Shown: positions 33,657 through 45,950, numbered from the stretch's first letter. The stretch is 64,000 nt of DNA from Chloroflexota bacterium (GCA_014874475.1 JADBJJ010000012.1:1-64000); one strand, 5' to 3'. Numbers and translations: made by a program. Notes: generated by a model from the letters alone, not told the origin.

Positions 33657-34592
33657 ATGAAGCGAGTAGGCACGGTTCTGGCGATTATTGTTCTGATTGG
33701 GTTGTGTGCGTTTTCGTGCGTCATCGGCCCGCTGGGAAATAAATGGGTTGTGCAGCCACATATTCAGATGGCAGCGGAGACCTTCCCGGTGGGACCGGTA
33801 CGGGTGCCGAACACGCTGCTGGGCCTGCTCATCGCCGACCTGGTACTCATCGGCCTCTTTCTGGCCGGTACCCGACATATCCGCGCCGGACGCCCCGAGG
33901 CGATGGTGCCGCGAGGGCTGCAGAACCTGGTGGAGGCCGTCTACGAATTCCTTTCCAACTTCCTGCGCGGCATCCTGGGTGAGCGGGCGGAGAAGATGCT
34001 CCCACTGCTCGTCACCTTCTTTCTGTTCATCCTGGTCGCCAACTGGATTGAACTCTTTCCGGGCTTTGACACCGTCGGCCTGATAGAGCATGTCTACAAA
34101 GGGGAAGGGCATGCGGTCCGGCAGGTGGGGCCGCTTCTCCTTTTGACCCACGAGAAAGGGGAGTACACGCTGGTCCCCTTCCTGCGGGCAGCCAACACAG
34201 ACCTGAACGTCCCGCTGGCGCTGGCGCTCATTTCGGTCTTTATGACCCAGGTCTACGGCGTGCAGGCGCTGGGATGGGGATACTTTCTCCGCTTCATCAA
34301 CATCAAAGCGCTGACCAGCGGCGGCCTGATGGGGGTAATGAACTTCCTGGTGGGTCTGCTGGAGATGCTAAGCGAGTTCACCAAGATTATTTCCTTCGGC
34401 TTCCGGTTGTTTGGCAATATTTTTGCTGGGATGGTCCTGTTGCTGGTCATCTCGTCTCTGGTGCCCTTCGTGGCTCCGGTGGCCTTCTACATCCTGGAGT
34501 TATTTGTGGGCGCGGTCCAGGCGCTGGTCTTTATGATGCTGACAGCGGCTTTCACAGCCGTGGCAACTGCGGGCCACGGAGAGCAACACTAA
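33657..34592 (+). CDS. atpB: ATP synthase F0 subunit a
   Basis: Subunit a forms the proton half-channels facing the c-ring. The essential Arg lies in LSEFTKIISFGFRLFGNIFAG (about residue 255), and the preceding NWIELFPGFDTVG and the last-helix region are typical. The N-terminus has an extra hydrophobic segment and FPVGPVRVPNTLLGLLIADL. The 311-residue length is at the long end because of a loop around GLIEHVYKGEGHAVRQVG. ATG 33657 has GGAGG five bases upstream. Confidence 0.94.
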   Translation: MKRVGTVLAIIVLIGLCAFSCVIGPLGNKWVVQPHIQMAAETFPVGPVRVPNTLLGLLIADLVLIGLFLAGTRHIRAGRPEAMVPRGLQNLVEAVYEFLSNFLRGILGERAEKMLPLLVTFFLFILVANWIELFPGFDTVGLIEHVYKGEGHAVRQVGPLLLLTHEKGEYTLVPFLRAANTDLNVPLALALISVFMTQVYGVQALGWGYFLRFINIKALTSGGLMGVMNFLVGLLEMLSEFTKIISFGFRLFGNIFAGMVLLLVISSLVPFVAPVAFYILELFVGAVQALVFMMLTAAFTAVATAGHGEQH

Positions 34593-34599
34593 TTCAGCA

Positions 34600-34897
<298 letters not shown>

Positions 34898-34910
34898 TGA
34901 GGAGGCCAGC

Positions 34911-35654
34911 ATGGAAGGTCTGGGAATTAATCCCTGGATGCTGCTGGCTCAGATTGTCTCGTTTCTCCTGCTGCTCTTCATCTTGAACGCCGTCGGGTAT
35001 AAGCCCATCCAGCGCATTCTGCAGGAGCGACAGGCGCGCATCCAGAAGGGGATGGAAGAGGCGCGAGCGGCGGAGGAGGCGCGGGACCGAATAGAGGCGG
35101 AGCGGGAGAAAATCCTGGCTCAGGCCCGCGCAGAAGCGGAAGGGCTGATCGCTGAGGCCCAACGGAGGGCTCAGGAGGAGCGGGAGAAACTCCTGGCCCA
35201 GGCGCGGGAGGAGGCAGAACGGATCCGCACGACAGTCCACCAGGAGGCGGAGGCGGAACGGGCACAACTGCTGGGCCAGATGCGAGAGCAGATCGTCGCG
35301 TTGGCGATGGCGGCGGCCCACAAATTGGTGGGCGAGGCGCTGGATGAGCAACGTCAGCGCGCGCTGGTGGCGGAATTCTTCAGCGGGGTGCGTGCAGGCC
35401 GGGTGGAGATTCTGCCCGAGGGGATGGAGCCCGCCGAGGGGCCGGTGGTGGTCACCACCGCGGTCCCGCTGACGGAGGCGGAGGCCGCCGTCGTACGGCG
35501 CGAACTGGCCGCGCGGCTGGGCGAAGAACCCGAGGTCGCCTTCCAGGTGGACCCAGCCGTGCTGGGTGGGCTGGTGGTCCGCATCGGCGACCGGATTGTG
35601 GATGCCAGTTTCGCCGGGCAACTGGAGCAGATCCGTCGTGCTCTGATGGAATAA
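34911..35654 (+). CDS. atpF: ATP synthase b subunit fused to C-terminal delta domain
   Basis: Residues 1-30 form the membrane helix of subunit b (WMLLAQIVSFLLLLFILNAV) and 31-145 a long charged coiled coil ending AAAHKLVGEALDEQRQRAL. The rest (about 160-247) matches the C-terminal part of subunit delta/OSCP: VVTTAVPLTEAEAAVVRREL, then FQVDPAVLGGLVVRIGDRIV and a final helix. The N-terminal six-helix bundle of delta, which normally grips the tips of the alpha subunits, is missing, and no separate atpH is in the window. Mycobacterial b-delta fusions keep that bundle, so this architecture differs. It is the last F0 gene and is followed by a strong terminator. Confidence 0.85.
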   Translation: MEGLGINPWMLLAQIVSFLLLLFILNAVGYKPIQRILQERQARIQKGMEEARAAEEARDRIEAEREKILAQARAEAEGLIAEAQRRAQEEREKLLAQAREEAERIRTTVHQEAEAERAQLLGQMREQIVALAMAAAHKLVGEALDEQRQRALVAEFFSGVRAGRVEILPEGMEPAEGPVVVTTAVPLTEAEAAVVRRELAARLGEEPEVAFQVDPAVLGGLVVRIGDRIVDASFAGQLEQIRRALME

Positions 35655-35684
35655 TAGCGGCATTCTGTGTCACCTCACGGATTG

Positions 35685-35718
35685 CGGGGGGCAACCGTCC
35701 GTCGTTGCCCCCCGTTTG
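35685..35718 (+). terminator. Rho-independent terminator of the F0 operon
   Basis: CGGGGGGCAAC (35685-35695) pairs perfectly with GTTGCCCCCCG (35704-35714), 11 bp, followed by TTTGTGTT. It closes the operon of nuo/F0 genes. Confidence 0.85.
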
Positions 35719-35753
35719 TGTTCACAGGCAGTGAAGATGGTACCTCTGGCCTA

Positions 35754-35782
35754 TTGAAAGGAACCCGTTGGAGGTGTATTAT
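35754..35782 (+). promoter_or_regulatory. Promoter of the flp pilin gene
   Basis: TTGAAA (35754-35759) and TATTAT (35777-35782) are 17 bp apart. The pilin ATG is about 65 nt downstream of the expected start of transcription. Confidence 0.6.
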
Positions 35783-35853
35783 AAAATAAGCCCATGTTGT
35801 CGGTGGCTCGGCAGGCGGATTGTTCTTTGTCGGGGAGAAAGGAGGTGAGTATT

Positions 35854-36012
35854 ATGGTATATATTCCCCAAGAGGATGGGCAGGGCCTGGTAGAGTATGG
35901 GTTAATTCTTGTTCTCGTGGCGATTGTCGTTGTTATCGTTCTCACTCTGGTAGGCACCCAAATCAGCCAGGTGTTCTCAAGAGTTGCCGATAGTATACCG
36001 GGTGGGGGGTAA
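35854..36012 (+). CDS. flp: Flp/Fap-type pilin
   Basis: A 52-residue class III (Flp) prepilin. After a short polar leader comes GQGLVEYGLILVLVAIVVVI; cleavage is expected after the Gly, with the Glu at position +5 and Tyr at +6 of the mature protein, as in Tad pilins. Perfect AAAGGAGGTGA sits before the ATG at 35854. No Tad secretion or prepilin peptidase gene is in the window, so it stands alone between the F0 and F1 operons, with its own promoter and a hairpin behind it. Confidence 0.85.
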   Translation: MVYIPQEDGQGLVEYGLILVLVAIVVVIVLTLVGTQISQVFSRVADSIPGGG

Positions 36013-36112
36013 CCCGGAATCCCAACCTGCCATCCTCAAGTGTAGAGGCATCTCACAGCCACCATAGACAGCAAGGAAGGGTGAAACCCCAGAGGGCGCG
36101 GGCGGGGAAAGC

Positions 36113-36145
36113 AGGGACGGGCGGCGCAAGGCCGCCCGCCCCTAC
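36113..36145 (-). repeat. REP-like palindrome between convergent genes
   Basis: CGGGCGGC (36118-36125) pairs with GCCGCCCG (36131-36138) around GCAAG. On the minus strand it reads GTAGGGGCGGGCGGCCTTGC and onwards, sharing the GTAGGGGC start and CCTTGCG centre of the other palindromes at 47894 and 59966. It may also serve as a two-way terminator for flp and mreB. Confidence 0.6.
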
Positions 36146-36168
36146 TTTGTGGTATGGGGTGTGAGACC

Positions 36169-37179
36169 CTATGCGTCCATATCCGGCACGCTGCGCCGGA
36201 GAGTCTCGTATTGCTCCAGGGCCTTTCCGGCCCCTATTGCCACACAGGCCATCGGCGCTTCTGCCACCCAGGCCGGCACCCCGGTCTCCCGGGTGACCAG
36301 TTCATCTATTTTCCGCAACAGAGCCGTTCCACCCACCAGCGCGATACCTCGCTCAATGATATCCGATGCCAGTTCCGGCGGGGTGCGCTCCAGCACTCCT
36401 TTGATGACCCCCATCATCGCCATCAGCGGCTCGTTGATGGCCTCCACCACTTCATCCGAACTCAGGGTCACAATGCGCGGAAGCCCTGTCACCTGGTCCC
36501 GCCCCTGGACTTCCATTTTGAGAGGAGGGTCCAACGGGAGCGCGCTGCCGATGCGGATTTTGACCTCTTCCGCCGTCGGCTGGCCAATGAGCAGGTTGTA
36601 CTTGCGGCGGACGTAGGCGATGATAGCGTCATCCAGTCGCAGTCCACCGACACGTACCGAGTTGGCGGCGACAATGCCATTCATCGCAACGACGGCGGCC
36701 TCGCTGGCCCCACCACCCAAGTCCACCACCATGTTCCCCGACGGAGTGTCCACCGGTAAACCGGCGCCGATCGCTGCAGCCAGAGGTTCGGGGATCAGGT
36801 GGGCCCGACCTGCACCCGCATCCAGCGCGGCCTCCCGGACCGCCCTCCGCTCCACACTGGTCACCCCATAGGGGACGCTGATCATCACCCGGGGGCGGAA
36901 AAGCCGGGACGCGCCGCCCGCCTTGCGGATGAAGTAGCGGAGCATCCGTTCAGTGACGGTGTAATTGGCGATAACGCCGTCTCTCAGAGGGCGGACGACC
37001 TCCAGGGTGACTGGAGTACGGCCCAGCATCGCCCGGGCCTCCTCGCCCACCGAAATGATTTTGCGCTCATGCACCGATACCGCTACAACTGACGGTTCCT
37101 GCAGAACCACACCCTGGCCCCGCACATAGACTAAGACGTTGACGGTGCCCAGGTCAATGCCCATTTCTTTGCCTGGCAA
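36169..37179 (-). CDS. mreB: Rod shape-determining actin homologue MreB
   Basis: MreB filaments guide lateral cell wall synthesis. The actin-fold motifs are present: phosphate 1 [18 protein letters not shown], the connecting segment [36 protein letters not shown], phosphate 2 [17 protein letters not shown] (about residue 160) and the adenosine motif [13 protein letters not shown]. The length of 336 residues is normal. It follows atpC by 48 bp of GTGAAAAGTGAAG repeat DNA and so is probably the last gene of the F1 operon. No mreC/mreD is adjacent. Confidence 0.92.
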   Translation of the reverse strand: MPGKEMGIDLGTVNVLVYVRGQGVVLQEPSVVAVSVHERKIISVGEEARAMLGRTPVTLEVVRPLRDGVIANYTVTERMLRYFIRKAGGASRLFRPRVMISVPYGVTSVERRAVREAALDAGAGRAHLIPEPLAAAIGAGLPVDTPSGNMVVDLGGGASEAAVVAMNGIVAANSVRVGGLRLDDAIIAYVRRKYNLLIGQPTAEEVKIRIGSALPLDPPLKMEVQGRDQVTGLPRIVTLSSDEVVEAINEPLMAMMGVIKGVLERTPPELASDIIERGIALVGGTALLRKIDELVTRETGVPAWVAEAPMACVAIGAGKALEQYETLRRSVPDMDA

Positions 37180-37190
37180 GTTGGCCTCCT

Positions 37191-37222
37191 AAAGTGAGAA
37201 CATGAAAAGTGAAGTGCGAAGC
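37191..37222 (-). repeat. GTGAAAAGTGAAG word repeat
   Basis: AAAGTGAGAACATGAAAAGT and GAAGTGCGAAG are degenerate copies of the words at 34600-34646 and 56200-56250. It fills the junction between atpC and mreB. Confidence 0.45.
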
Positions 37223-37227
37223 GCGGG

Positions 37228-37656
37228 TTAGGGGTTTTCCTCGGTGGGACGGCGAAGACGATGACGATGGGTAACCCGCAGTCGCAGTTGGGCCTTCCGT
37301 AGAGCCATCATCGCCTCAGCCCGTAACTCCGGCGGCGGCTCCTTCTTGAGGAGTTCCTCCGCCTCCTGACGGGCTCGTTCCGCCTGCTCAGCATCCACCT
37401 CATCGGCCCGCTCCCCTACGTCGGCCAGCACGATCACCCGGTCCGGAAGGACCTGGATGAAGCCGCCATAAATGACAAAAGAGAGTTCTTCCTCCCCCCG
37501 CCGCGCAAGCAGTTCCCCCATCGTCAGGGTGGACATCAGAGGCGCGTGGTGAGGCAGAATGCCCAGTTGCCCTTCTGCCCCGGGGGCCAAAACCGAATCC
37601 ACTTCGCCACTGAAAAGTTGTCTCTCAGGTGTTACCACTTCCAATCGGAAGCCCAT
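37228..37656 (-). CDS. atpC: ATP synthase F1 subunit epsilon
   Basis: Epsilon sits in the central stalk and can inhibit ATP hydrolysis. The N-terminal beta sandwich shows RLEVVTPERQLFSGEVDSVL, GAEGQLGILPHHAPLM and IYGGFIQVLPDRVIVLAD. The C-terminal helices contain EQAERARQEAEELLKKE and a basic end RVTHRHRLRR. The start at 37656 (MGFRLEV) has GTGGAGAAG in front; the longer frame to 37722 is unlikely. It is the fourth F1 gene, after atpD. Confidence 0.93.
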   Translation of the reverse strand: MGFRLEVVTPERQLFSGEVDSVLAPGAEGQLGILPHHAPLMSTLTMGELLARRGEEELSFVIYGGFIQVLPDRVIVLADVGERADEVDAEQAERARQEAEELLKKEPPPELRAEAMMALRKAQLRLRVTHRHRLRRPTEENP

Positions 37657-37724
37657 ATGTCTTCTCCACTTGGTGCAGAAAAAGGTGGGTTGGGGAGACG
37701 GCAGTGAAGCCGCCGCCCTCAAAC

Positions 37725-39246
<1,522 letters not shown>

Positions 39247-39250
<4 letters not shown>

Positions 39251-40155
39251 CCGGTTTCCTGCAGTTGCCGCAGGGCCTCGGCGCCGCCGGCGATATCCAG
39301 CAACTCTTTGGTGATGGCGTGCTGGCGGGCCTTGTTGCGGATGATGGTCAGGTCCCGGATGAGTTCTTCGGCGTTGTCGGTGGCGTTGCGCATCGCCGCC
39401 CGACGGGCCGCATGCTCGCTGGCTGCCGCCTCCAGCGCCGTCTGGTAGACCTGCAATTCAGTGAAGCGGGGCAGGACGACATCCAGCAGCGCTTCCGGCG
39501 ACGGCTCATAAATGTAATCCGCCACCCCTGCAGGTCGCATATCCACCACGTACTCACAAACGACCTGGTCCTCCAGACATGTGGGCCGCAGCGGCAGCAG
39601 CCGCTTCACCACCGGCCGTTGGCGAAGTAGATTAATGAAGTCGGTGTAGGCCAGAAAGACCGCATCCACTTGACCAGAAAGGAACTCATCCATTGCCAAT
39701 CGGGCAATGGCGGTAACATCCGGAAGGCGGGGGACAGCGGGCAGGCCGGAGAAGTGAGCGATCAGCGGCGCGCGCAGCCGCCAGAGGATGTTTCGCCCTC
39801 GCTTGCCCACTGCAACATAGCGCACCGGCACACCCAGCAACCGGGCATAGTCGGTGGCTGCGCGGACCACGTTGTGATTGTAGGCGCCGCAGAGTCCCCG
39901 GTCGCTGGAGAAGACGATGATGAGGGCCGAACGGACCGGCTCCCGGATGGTCAGAAGCGGGTGCAGGGGGATGCCCCGCACGGTGGAGAGATTGACGATG
40001 ACCTCCCAGGCCCGATGGGCGTAGTAGCGGGTCGCCAGGACTGCCGCCTGGGCCTTCTGCACCTTAGAGGCAGAGATGGCCTCCATTGCGCGGGTCATCT
40101 GGGCCAGGTTCTGGACGCTGCGGATACGTCGGCGGATTTCCCTCAGAGTTTCCAT
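39247..40155 (-). CDS. atpG: ATP synthase F1 subunit gamma
   Basis: Gamma is the rotating shaft. The N-terminal helix ETLREIRRRIRSVQNLAQMT and AMEAISASKVQKAQ, the SSDRGLCGAYNHNVVR strand and the C-terminal AMRNATDNAEELIRDLTIIR-like helix are characteristic. The length is 302 residues. It lies 42 bp after atpA on the same strand. Confidence 0.95.
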
Positions 40156-40197
40156 ACGGTCGGACTCCTCGGCAAAGGGTGCGGGATGAATCCCGCG

Positions 40198-41850
40198 CTA
40201 TCTCAGCCATTGCTGGTTAAACTCTTCCAGCGCGGCCTTCAGGGCCTCCTCAGTCTGAGGGGTGATGACCTTGCGGGCGGCGATATCTGCTCCCACCTCC
40301 GGGTGCATCGTCCGCATAAAGTTCAGGAACGCGCGCTCGTACTCCCGGACTCTCGCCACCGGCACGCGGTCCAGGTAGCCCTTGGTGCCCGCGTAGATGA
40401 TCATCACCTGCTCTTCCAGCGGGACCGGCTCGTACTGGGGTTGCTTGAGGATTTCCGTCAGGCGACGGCCCCGATCCAGTTTCCGCTGGGTGGCCTCGTC
40501 CAGTTCTGAGCCCAACTGGGCGAAGGCCGCCAGTTCCTGGTAACTGGCCATATCCAGCCGCAGGCCGCCCGCGACCTGCTTCATAGCCTTCGTCTGGGCG
40601 TCGCCGCCGACACGGGAGACGGAAATGCCCACGTTGATCGCGGGGCGGACGCCCGCATTGAAGAGGTCCGTCTCCAGATAAATCTGCCCGTCGGTGATGG
40701 AGATGACGTTGGTGGGGATGTAGGCGGTGACGTCGCCCAGCAAGGTCTCCACGATGGGGAGCGCGGTCAAACTGCCGCCGGTTCCGGGGACTTTGCGGAT
40801 TTCGTAACCGTCGCCCAGTTCCTTCAGCCGTTCTTCCGCCCGCTCCCAGCCCAGCGGGCCGACGTAGACCTGACCGTCCACCCCCTCCCGGACGTCCGCC
40901 GGAGCGTCCTTCGGGGCAATGATATAGTGGTTGGCCAGACGGGCCGCGCGCTCCAGCAAGCGGGAGTGGAGATAGAAGATGTCGCCGGGATAGGCCTCCC
41001 GGCCCGGCGGACGGCGCAGGAGCAGACTGACCTGGCGGTAGGCCCAGGCGTGCTTGGAAAGATCGTCGTAGACGACCAGGGCGTCCTTCCCGCTCTCCAT
41101 AAACTCCTCGCCCATCGCGCAGCCTGCATACGGGGCAATGTACTGAAGCGCCGCAGGCTCCGAGGCAGAGGCCACCACAACAATGGTATGCTCCATCGCG
41201 CCGTACCGCTCCAGCGTCGCCACAACCTGGCGAATCTGGGCCCGCTTTTGCCCGATAGCGACGTAGATGCAGTAGAGGTCTTTCCCTTTCTGATTGATGA
41301 TGGTATCTATAGCGATGGCGGTCTTGCCCGTCTGCCGGTCGCCGATGATGAGTTCCCGCTGGCCCCGACCGATGGGGATCATAGCGTCTATCGCCTTGAT
41401 GCCGGTCTGGACCGGGGTATCCACGTTCTGACGCCTGACAACGCCCGGCGCAATGCGCTCAATAGGGCGGTACCGGTCGGTGCGGATGGGGCCTTTGCCG
41501 TCCACGGGGCGGCCCAGTGCATCCACGACGCGGCCCAGCAGGGCCTCCCCCACCGGCACGGAGACGATGCGCCCGGTGCGGCGGACCAGGTCGCCTTCCC
41601 GGATGCCGGTATAATCGCCCATAATGATAATGCCGACGTTGTCCACTTCCAGGTTGAAGGCCATTCCCATAGTGCCGTCCGGGAAGGTGACCAATTCGCT
41701 CATCTGGACGGTGGAAAGTCCGGAGACGCGGGCGATGCCGTCCCCGACCTCCACAACGGTGCCGACATCTTCGGTGACGACGACAGGCTGGAATTGCTGC
41801 AGGCGCTCCAGCAGGGTAGTGGCGATGGATTCCATTGAGTTCGTGGTCAT
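40198..41850 (-). CDS. atpA: ATP synthase F1 subunit alpha
   Basis: Alpha is the non-catalytic nucleotide-binding subunit. Walker A is in [20 protein letters not shown] (about residue 172). The family segments [45 protein letters not shown] and the VDGQVY region are present. The length is 550 residues. The start at 41850 follows AGAGGAGAGGTGAG; the longer frame to 41871 contains that site and is unlikely. First gene of atpA-G-D-C-mreB. Its N-terminus, usually bound by the delta bundle, is present although that bundle is missing from the b-delta fusion. Confidence 0.97.
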   Translation of the reverse strand: MTTNSMESIATTLLERLQQFQPVVVTEDVGTVVEVGDGIARVSGLSTVQMSELVTFPDGTMGMAFNLEVDNVGIIIMGDYTGIREGDLVRRTGRIVSVPVGEALLGRVVDALGRPVDGKGPIRTDRYRPIERIAPGVVRRQNVDTPVQTGIKAIDAMIPIGRGQRELIIGDRQTGKTAIAIDTIINQKGKDLYCIYVAIGQKRAQIRQVVATLERYGAMEHTIVVVASASEPAALQYIAPYAGCAMGEEFMESGKDALVVYDDLSKHAWAYRQVSLLLRRPPGREAYPGDIFYLHSRLLERAARLANHYIIAPKDAPADVREGVDGQVYVGPLGWERAEERLKELGDGYEIRKVPGTGGSLTALPIVETLLGDVTAYIPTNVISITDGQIYLETDLFNAGVRPAINVGISVSRVGGDAQTKAMKQVAGGLRLDMASYQELAAFAQLGSELDEATQRKLDRGRRLTEILKQPQYEPVPLEEQVMIIYAGTKGYLDRVPVARVREYERAFLNFMRTMHPEVGADIAARKVITPQTEEALKAALEEFNQQWLR

Positions 41851-41980
41851 TCTCACCTCTCCTCTGGACAAACGAATTCCAGAATCGTATCTCGCAGAAA
41901 TGCATAGGCGTTAAGGCAGCACCCTCTCCTTAACCCACATTGTACCCGGACTGTCTGCCGGAGAACCTTCTCGTGGTCAC

Positions 41981-42009
41981 ATTTTACCCCACTTCGTGCC
42001 ATTTGCCAA
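41981..42009 (-). promoter_or_regulatory. Promoter of the F1 operon
   Basis: On the minus strand TTGGCA (42004-42009) and TAAAAT (41981-41986) are 17 bp apart. The leader to atpA is about 120 nt. Confidence 0.65.
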
Positions 42010-42021
42010 CACCGCTGCCCA

Positions 42022-43038
42022 CTACCGGCTTCCCGCTATCAATTCCGGTACCCTGCTCTTCAAATCCCGCCATGCCGGCAGCCCTCCGGCTCCCTCAGCG
42101 GTCTTCGCCGCGCAGACGATGGCCTGAGCGACGACCTCCGCCGCATAGGCGCCGATCAGGTTCACCTCGGCGGGATGCTCCCCCGTTGCCAGGGCGAAGA
42201 TGGTGTCGCCATCGTAAAGGGTATGGGCCGGTCGGATGGCGCGGGCGACCCCGTTCTGCGCCATCTGCGCCACTTTATTGGCCTGCTCCTTGGTCAGCCG
42301 GGCGTTGGTGGCTACCACGCCGATGACGGTGTTGGTGGGACGGGCAAAAGGGGATGCGGCCTGGCTCAAGAGCGTCCGCATCAGGACCAGCGTATCGGCC
42401 GGTTCGTCGGAATCGGGGCGGCGCGCGCCGGCCAGAATCGCGCCCGTGGTCGGGTCCACTACATCGCCCAGGGGATTGACAGCCATCAGCGCGGCCACAA
42501 TCAGCCCGTTCCCTAAATCCACCGCCGCTGTGCCGGTGCCGGTCTTCATCGCCCGTGCGATGCCCAGGATTTTCCCGGCGGTAGCACCGGCGCCTGCTCC
42601 CACGTTCCCTTCGGCCACCGGGCTGTCGGTGGCGGCCTGGCAAGCAGCGTACCCCATCGCCGCATCGGGGCGGGCGCGGGGGTCACCGATGTTCAGGTCA
42701 AAGAGAATCGCGGCCGGGACGATGGGTACTCGGGCAAAACCGGTGTCGTAACCGATGCCGCGTTCCTCCAGATACTGCACCACACCGTCGGCAGCGGCCA
42801 GACCGAAAGCCGAACCGCCGGACAGCAAGATGGCGTGAACCTTCTCCACCAGGTGCATAGGGCGCAAGAGGTCCGTTTCGCGGGTGCCCGGCGCCCCACC
42901 TCGCTGGTCCACCCCGCCCACGGCTCCCTCTTCGCACAGCACCACGGTACATCCCGTCAGCCCGACCGGGTCGGTGGCGTGACCAACGCGGATACCCGAT
43001 ACAGCAGTCAGTCCCCAGGATTCACTTCGCTCGCTCAT
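42022..43038 (-). CDS. P1/DmpA-family peptidase (S58)
   Basis: The family contains self-processing N-terminal nucleophile aminopeptidases and D-esterases. Matching stretches are [20 protein letters not shown] at the N-terminus, [35 protein letters not shown] and [20 protein letters not shown]. The length is 338 residues. The start at 43038 follows GGCGGAGG; the frame to 43071 is a poor extension. It lies after polA across a 30-bp tandem repeat. Confidence 0.88.
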   Translation of the reverse strand: MSERSESWGLTAVSGIRVGHATDPVGLTGCTVVLCEEGAVGGVDQRGGAPGTRETDLLRPMHLVEKVHAILLSGGSAFGLAAADGVVQYLEERGIGYDTGFARVPIVPAAILFDLNIGDPRARPDAAMGYAACQAATDSPVAEGNVGAGAGATAGKILGIARAMKTGTGTAAVDLGNGLIVAALMAVNPLGDVVDPTTGAILAGARRPDSDEPADTLVLMRTLLSQAASPFARPTNTVIGVVATNARLTKEQANKVAQMAQNGVARAIRPAHTLYDGDTIFALATGEHPAEVNLIGAYAAEVVAQAIVCAAKTAEGAGGLPAWRDLKSRVPELIAGSR

Positions 43039-43083
43039 ATCCTCCGCCTTAATCAGAGAGTTTAGCCACAAACCTCAAACTGA

Positions 43084-43190
43084 TAATCTGTGCAATCCGT
43101 GTAATCCGTGGTGCAATCCGTGCAATCCGTGTAATCCGTGGTGCAATCCGTGCAATCCGTGTAATCCGTGGTGCAATCCGTGGTTCAATC
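43084..43190 (-). repeat. Tandem 30-bp repeat of ATCCGTG words
   Basis: Two perfect 30-bp units (43111-43140 and 43141-43170) are flanked by partial copies. Each unit is made of nine-base words TGCAATCCG, TGCAATCCG and TGTAATCCG plus a TGG-type joint. The block starts about 45 bp upstream of the P1 peptidase gene and runs to the stop codon of polA at 43185-43187. Confidence 0.8.
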
Positions 43191-45950
43191 CACCGAACCC
43201 ATCTCCTCCCAGTTCGGCCCCACGCTCAGGTCCACCTTGAGAGGCACGCGCAGGGGATAGACGGACTCCATCACCTCTCGCACCAGTGGAGCCACAATGG
43301 GAAGTTCTTCTTTCGGCACCTCTAGAACCAGTTCATCGTGGACCTGCAGGATCATTTGAGTGGCCTGGTGGCGCTCCCGCAGCGCACGATGCAGACGAAG
43401 CATCGCCAGTTTGAGCAGGTCGGCAGCGGAGCCCTGAATGGGGGTGTTCACTGCTTCCCGCTCCGCGCGCCTCCTGGCCTGCTCTTGCCCCGGCGCCACG
43501 CTCTGGAGAACGGGGAAATACCGTCGTCGGCCCAGGATCGTCTCCACGTATCCCTGATTCTTGGCCTGCGCCAGGGTCCGCTCCAGGTACTCCCGTACCT
43601 TCGGGAAACGCCCGAAGTACTGGGCGACGAAGTTCTCCGCCTCGCCGAGGGGGATCCCGGCATCGCGGGCCAGACGCTGGATGCTCATCCCGTAGATGAG
43701 ACCGAAGTTGACCTGCTTAGCGAACCGGCGCTGTTCTGGGGTGACCTGGTCTATAGGAACATCAAAGATCGCTGCTGCGGTGGAGGCATGGATATCCTCT
43801 CCCCGCTGGAAGGCGGCGACCAGGCCAGGATCGCCGGAGATGTGGGCCGCGACGCGCAGTTCCACCTGTGAATAGTCGGCGCTCAACAGAACCCAGCCCG
43901 GCCGAGCGATGAATGCCCGCCGCACCTGTCGCCCCAACGGGGAGCGGATGGGGATGTTCTGCAAGTTCGGGTCGCTGGAGGAAATGCGCCCCGTCACCGT
44001 GCCGGTCTGGTGATAAGAAGTGTGCAGCCGCCCGGTGTCCGGGTTCACCAGAGCAGGGAGCGCGTCCAGATAGGTGGACTTCAGTTTCGCCAGTTCCCGG
44101 TGTTCCAGAATGAGGTCTACGATGGGGTGGGCTCCTCGCAGGGATTCCAGGACTCCCGCCGTCAGCGAATAGCGACCCGTGGAGGTCTTGGGGACGCCCT
44201 TCGTCGGCAGTCGCAGGATGCCGAAGAGGATTTCTGCCAGTTGCGGACCGGAGTTAATGTTGAAGGGCATCCCGACTATCCTGTGAATTCGCTCCTCCAG
44301 TTCCGCCATCTGCGCGCCCAGTTCGGCGGACATCCGCTCCAGGAAGCCCACATCCAGCGCCACCCCCGTCATTTCCATTTCCATCAGGACCTCCACCAGC
44401 GGGAGTTCCATCTCCACGAAGAGGTCCCAGTGGCCCTTCTGGCGCAGTTCCGGCGCCAGGACCTGAACCAGCCGGTGGGTCATATCCACGTCGGCGGCGG
44501 CGTAGGCGGCGGCATCCCCTATCTCCACTTCGGCCATCGTCACCTGCTTACGCCCGGAGCCGATGAGGTCCTGGATGGGGCTCATCTCCACACCCAGACG
44601 GATGAAGGCCAAACTCTTCAGGCCCAGGTTGTGGCTGGCGGGGTCACAGAGCCATTCGGCAATCATCGTATCAAAGGCCAGACCCCGGACGTGGATGCCA
44701 TGGCGGGCCAGGATGGTCATATCGTACTTGGCGTGGTGGGCCTGCTTGGGAAGACGGGGGTCCTCCAGAATGGGCCGGACGGCCTTTAGGACGTATTCCA
44801 GCGGGAGTTGACGGCCCCGGCGGTGGCCGACGGGGATGTACCAGCCCTCCCCCTCCCGGTCGGTGAACGCCAGGCCCACGAGATGGGCCCGCATAGGGTC
44901 TTCGGAGGTGGTCTCGGTGTCAAAAGTGACAGCGGGCGCACGGGCCAGCCGCCCGACCAGCGCGGTCAATTCCTCCGGTTCTTGCACGATGTGGGGGACG
45001 GTCGGGACGGCTCGGCGGGTGGGCTTCCTGGCGGACACATCAAAAAGGGAGAGTTGGGTGGGACGGGAGGGGCCGGAAGTGCCAGATACTTCCGGCAGGC
45101 GGCCCAGGAGGGAACGGAATTCCAGTTGGCGGAAGAGTTCGGTCACCCGTGCCCGGTCGTAGTTGCGGACAGTGCACTCCTCCAGATTCAGTTGGACCGG
45201 CAGGTTAGTGCGGATGGTCGCCAGCCGCTGGCTCAGGAAGGCGACGTCCCGACCTTTCTCCAGCGCCTCGCGGTAGCGGGGCGGGGTCACCTCATCCAGG
45301 TGGCTGTAAATTTCCTCCAGAGAGCCGTACTTCCGGAGGAGTTCGGTGGCAGTCTTCTCGCCGACACCGTTCACGCCGGGGATGTGATCCGATTTGTCGC
45401 CGACCAGAGCCTTATAGTCCCGGAGTTGGGCCGGGGAGAGGCCGCCGTAGCGAGTGCGGACGGTCTCCTCGTCGTAAACGGTTCCATCGGAGAGGTGGCG
45501 ACCGGCCAGGAAGACCTTGACGCCCGGCGCGACCAGTTGCAGGAGGTCCTTATCGCCGGTGACGATGATGGTCTCCAGGTCCTGGGCGGCGGCCTGCTGG
45601 GCCAGCGCGCCCATCAGGTCGTCGGCCTCTACGCCGGGAATCTCAAAGATGGGAATGCCGAAGGCCTGGACAATCTGACGGATGCGGTCCATCTGGATCC
45701 GCATCTCATCGGGCATGCGGTCCCGGTGGGCCTTGTATCCGGGGTATATCTCATTCCGCCCGGAGTGGCCCGCGTCAAAGCAGACGGCGATGTAGTCGGG
45801 TTTCAGTTCCTGGAGGATGTAGAGGAGGGTAGAGGTGAAACCGTAGGTGGCGTTGGTCGGTTCGCCGCCACGCGTAGCGAAGCCTTCCAGCGGCAGGGCA
45901 TGGAAGGCCCGGTAGGCCAGAGCGTGACCGTCTATCAGAACCAGTCGCAT
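43185..45950 (-). CDS. polA: DNA polymerase I
   Basis: Repair and Okazaki-fragment polymerase of 921 residues with three domains. The 5' nuclease (about 1-290) has [27 protein letters not shown] and [14 protein letters not shown]. The 3'-5' exonuclease domain keeps its metal ligands in [22 protein letters not shown] and [11 protein letters not shown], so proofreading is probably active, unlike Taq polymerase. The polymerase domain has motif [21 protein letters not shown], motif [17 protein letters not shown] and motif [13 protein letters not shown]. No Shine-Dalgarno sequence is visible before the ATG. Its stop codon touches the tandem repeat. Confidence 0.97.
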   Translation of the reverse strand: MRLVLIDGHALAYRAFHALPLEGFATRGGEPTNATYGFTSTLLYILQELKPDYIAVCFDAGHSGRNEIYPGYKAHRDRMPDEMRIQMDRIRQIVQAFGIPIFEIPGVEADDLMGALAQQAAAQDLETIIVTGDKDLLQLVAPGVKVFLAGRHLSDGTVYDEETVRTRYGGLSPAQLRDYKALVGDKSDHIPGVNGVGEKTATELLRKYGSLEEIYSHLDEVTPPRYREALEKGRDVAFLSQRLATIRTNLPVQLNLEECTVRNYDRARVTELFRQLEFRSLLGRLPEVSGTSGPSRPTQLSLFDVSARKPTRRAVPTVPHIVQEPEELTALVGRLARAPAVTFDTETTSEDPMRAHLVGLAFTDREGEGWYIPVGHRRGRQLPLEYVLKAVRPILEDPRLPKQAHHAKYDMTILARHGIHVRGLAFDTMIAEWLCDPASHNLGLKSLAFIRLGVEMSPIQDLIGSGRKQVTMAEVEIGDAAAYAAADVDMTHRLVQVLAPELRQKGHWDLFVEMELPLVEVLMEMEMTGVALDVGFLERMSAELGAQMAELEERIHRIVGMPFNINSGPQLAEILFGILRLPTKGVPKTSTGRYSLTAGVLESLRGAHPIVDLILEHRELAKLKSTYLDALPALVNPDTGRLHTSYHQTGTVTGRISSSDPNLQNIPIRSPLGRQVRRAFIARPGWVLLSADYSQVELRVAAHISGDPGLVAAFQRGEDIHASTAAAIFDVPIDQVTPEQRRFAKQVNFGLIYGMSIQRLARDAGIPLGEAENFVAQYFGRFPKVREYLERTLAQAKNQGYVETILGRRRYFPVLQSVAPGQEQARRRAEREAVNTPIQGSAADLLKLAMLRLHRALRERHQATQMILQVHDELVLEVPKEELPIVAPLVREVMESVYPLRVPLKVDLSVGPNWEEMGSVD

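Noticed and set aside
43084-43190. CRISPR array
   Set aside because: The repeats are contiguous nine-base words without unique spacers, and no cas genes are present.
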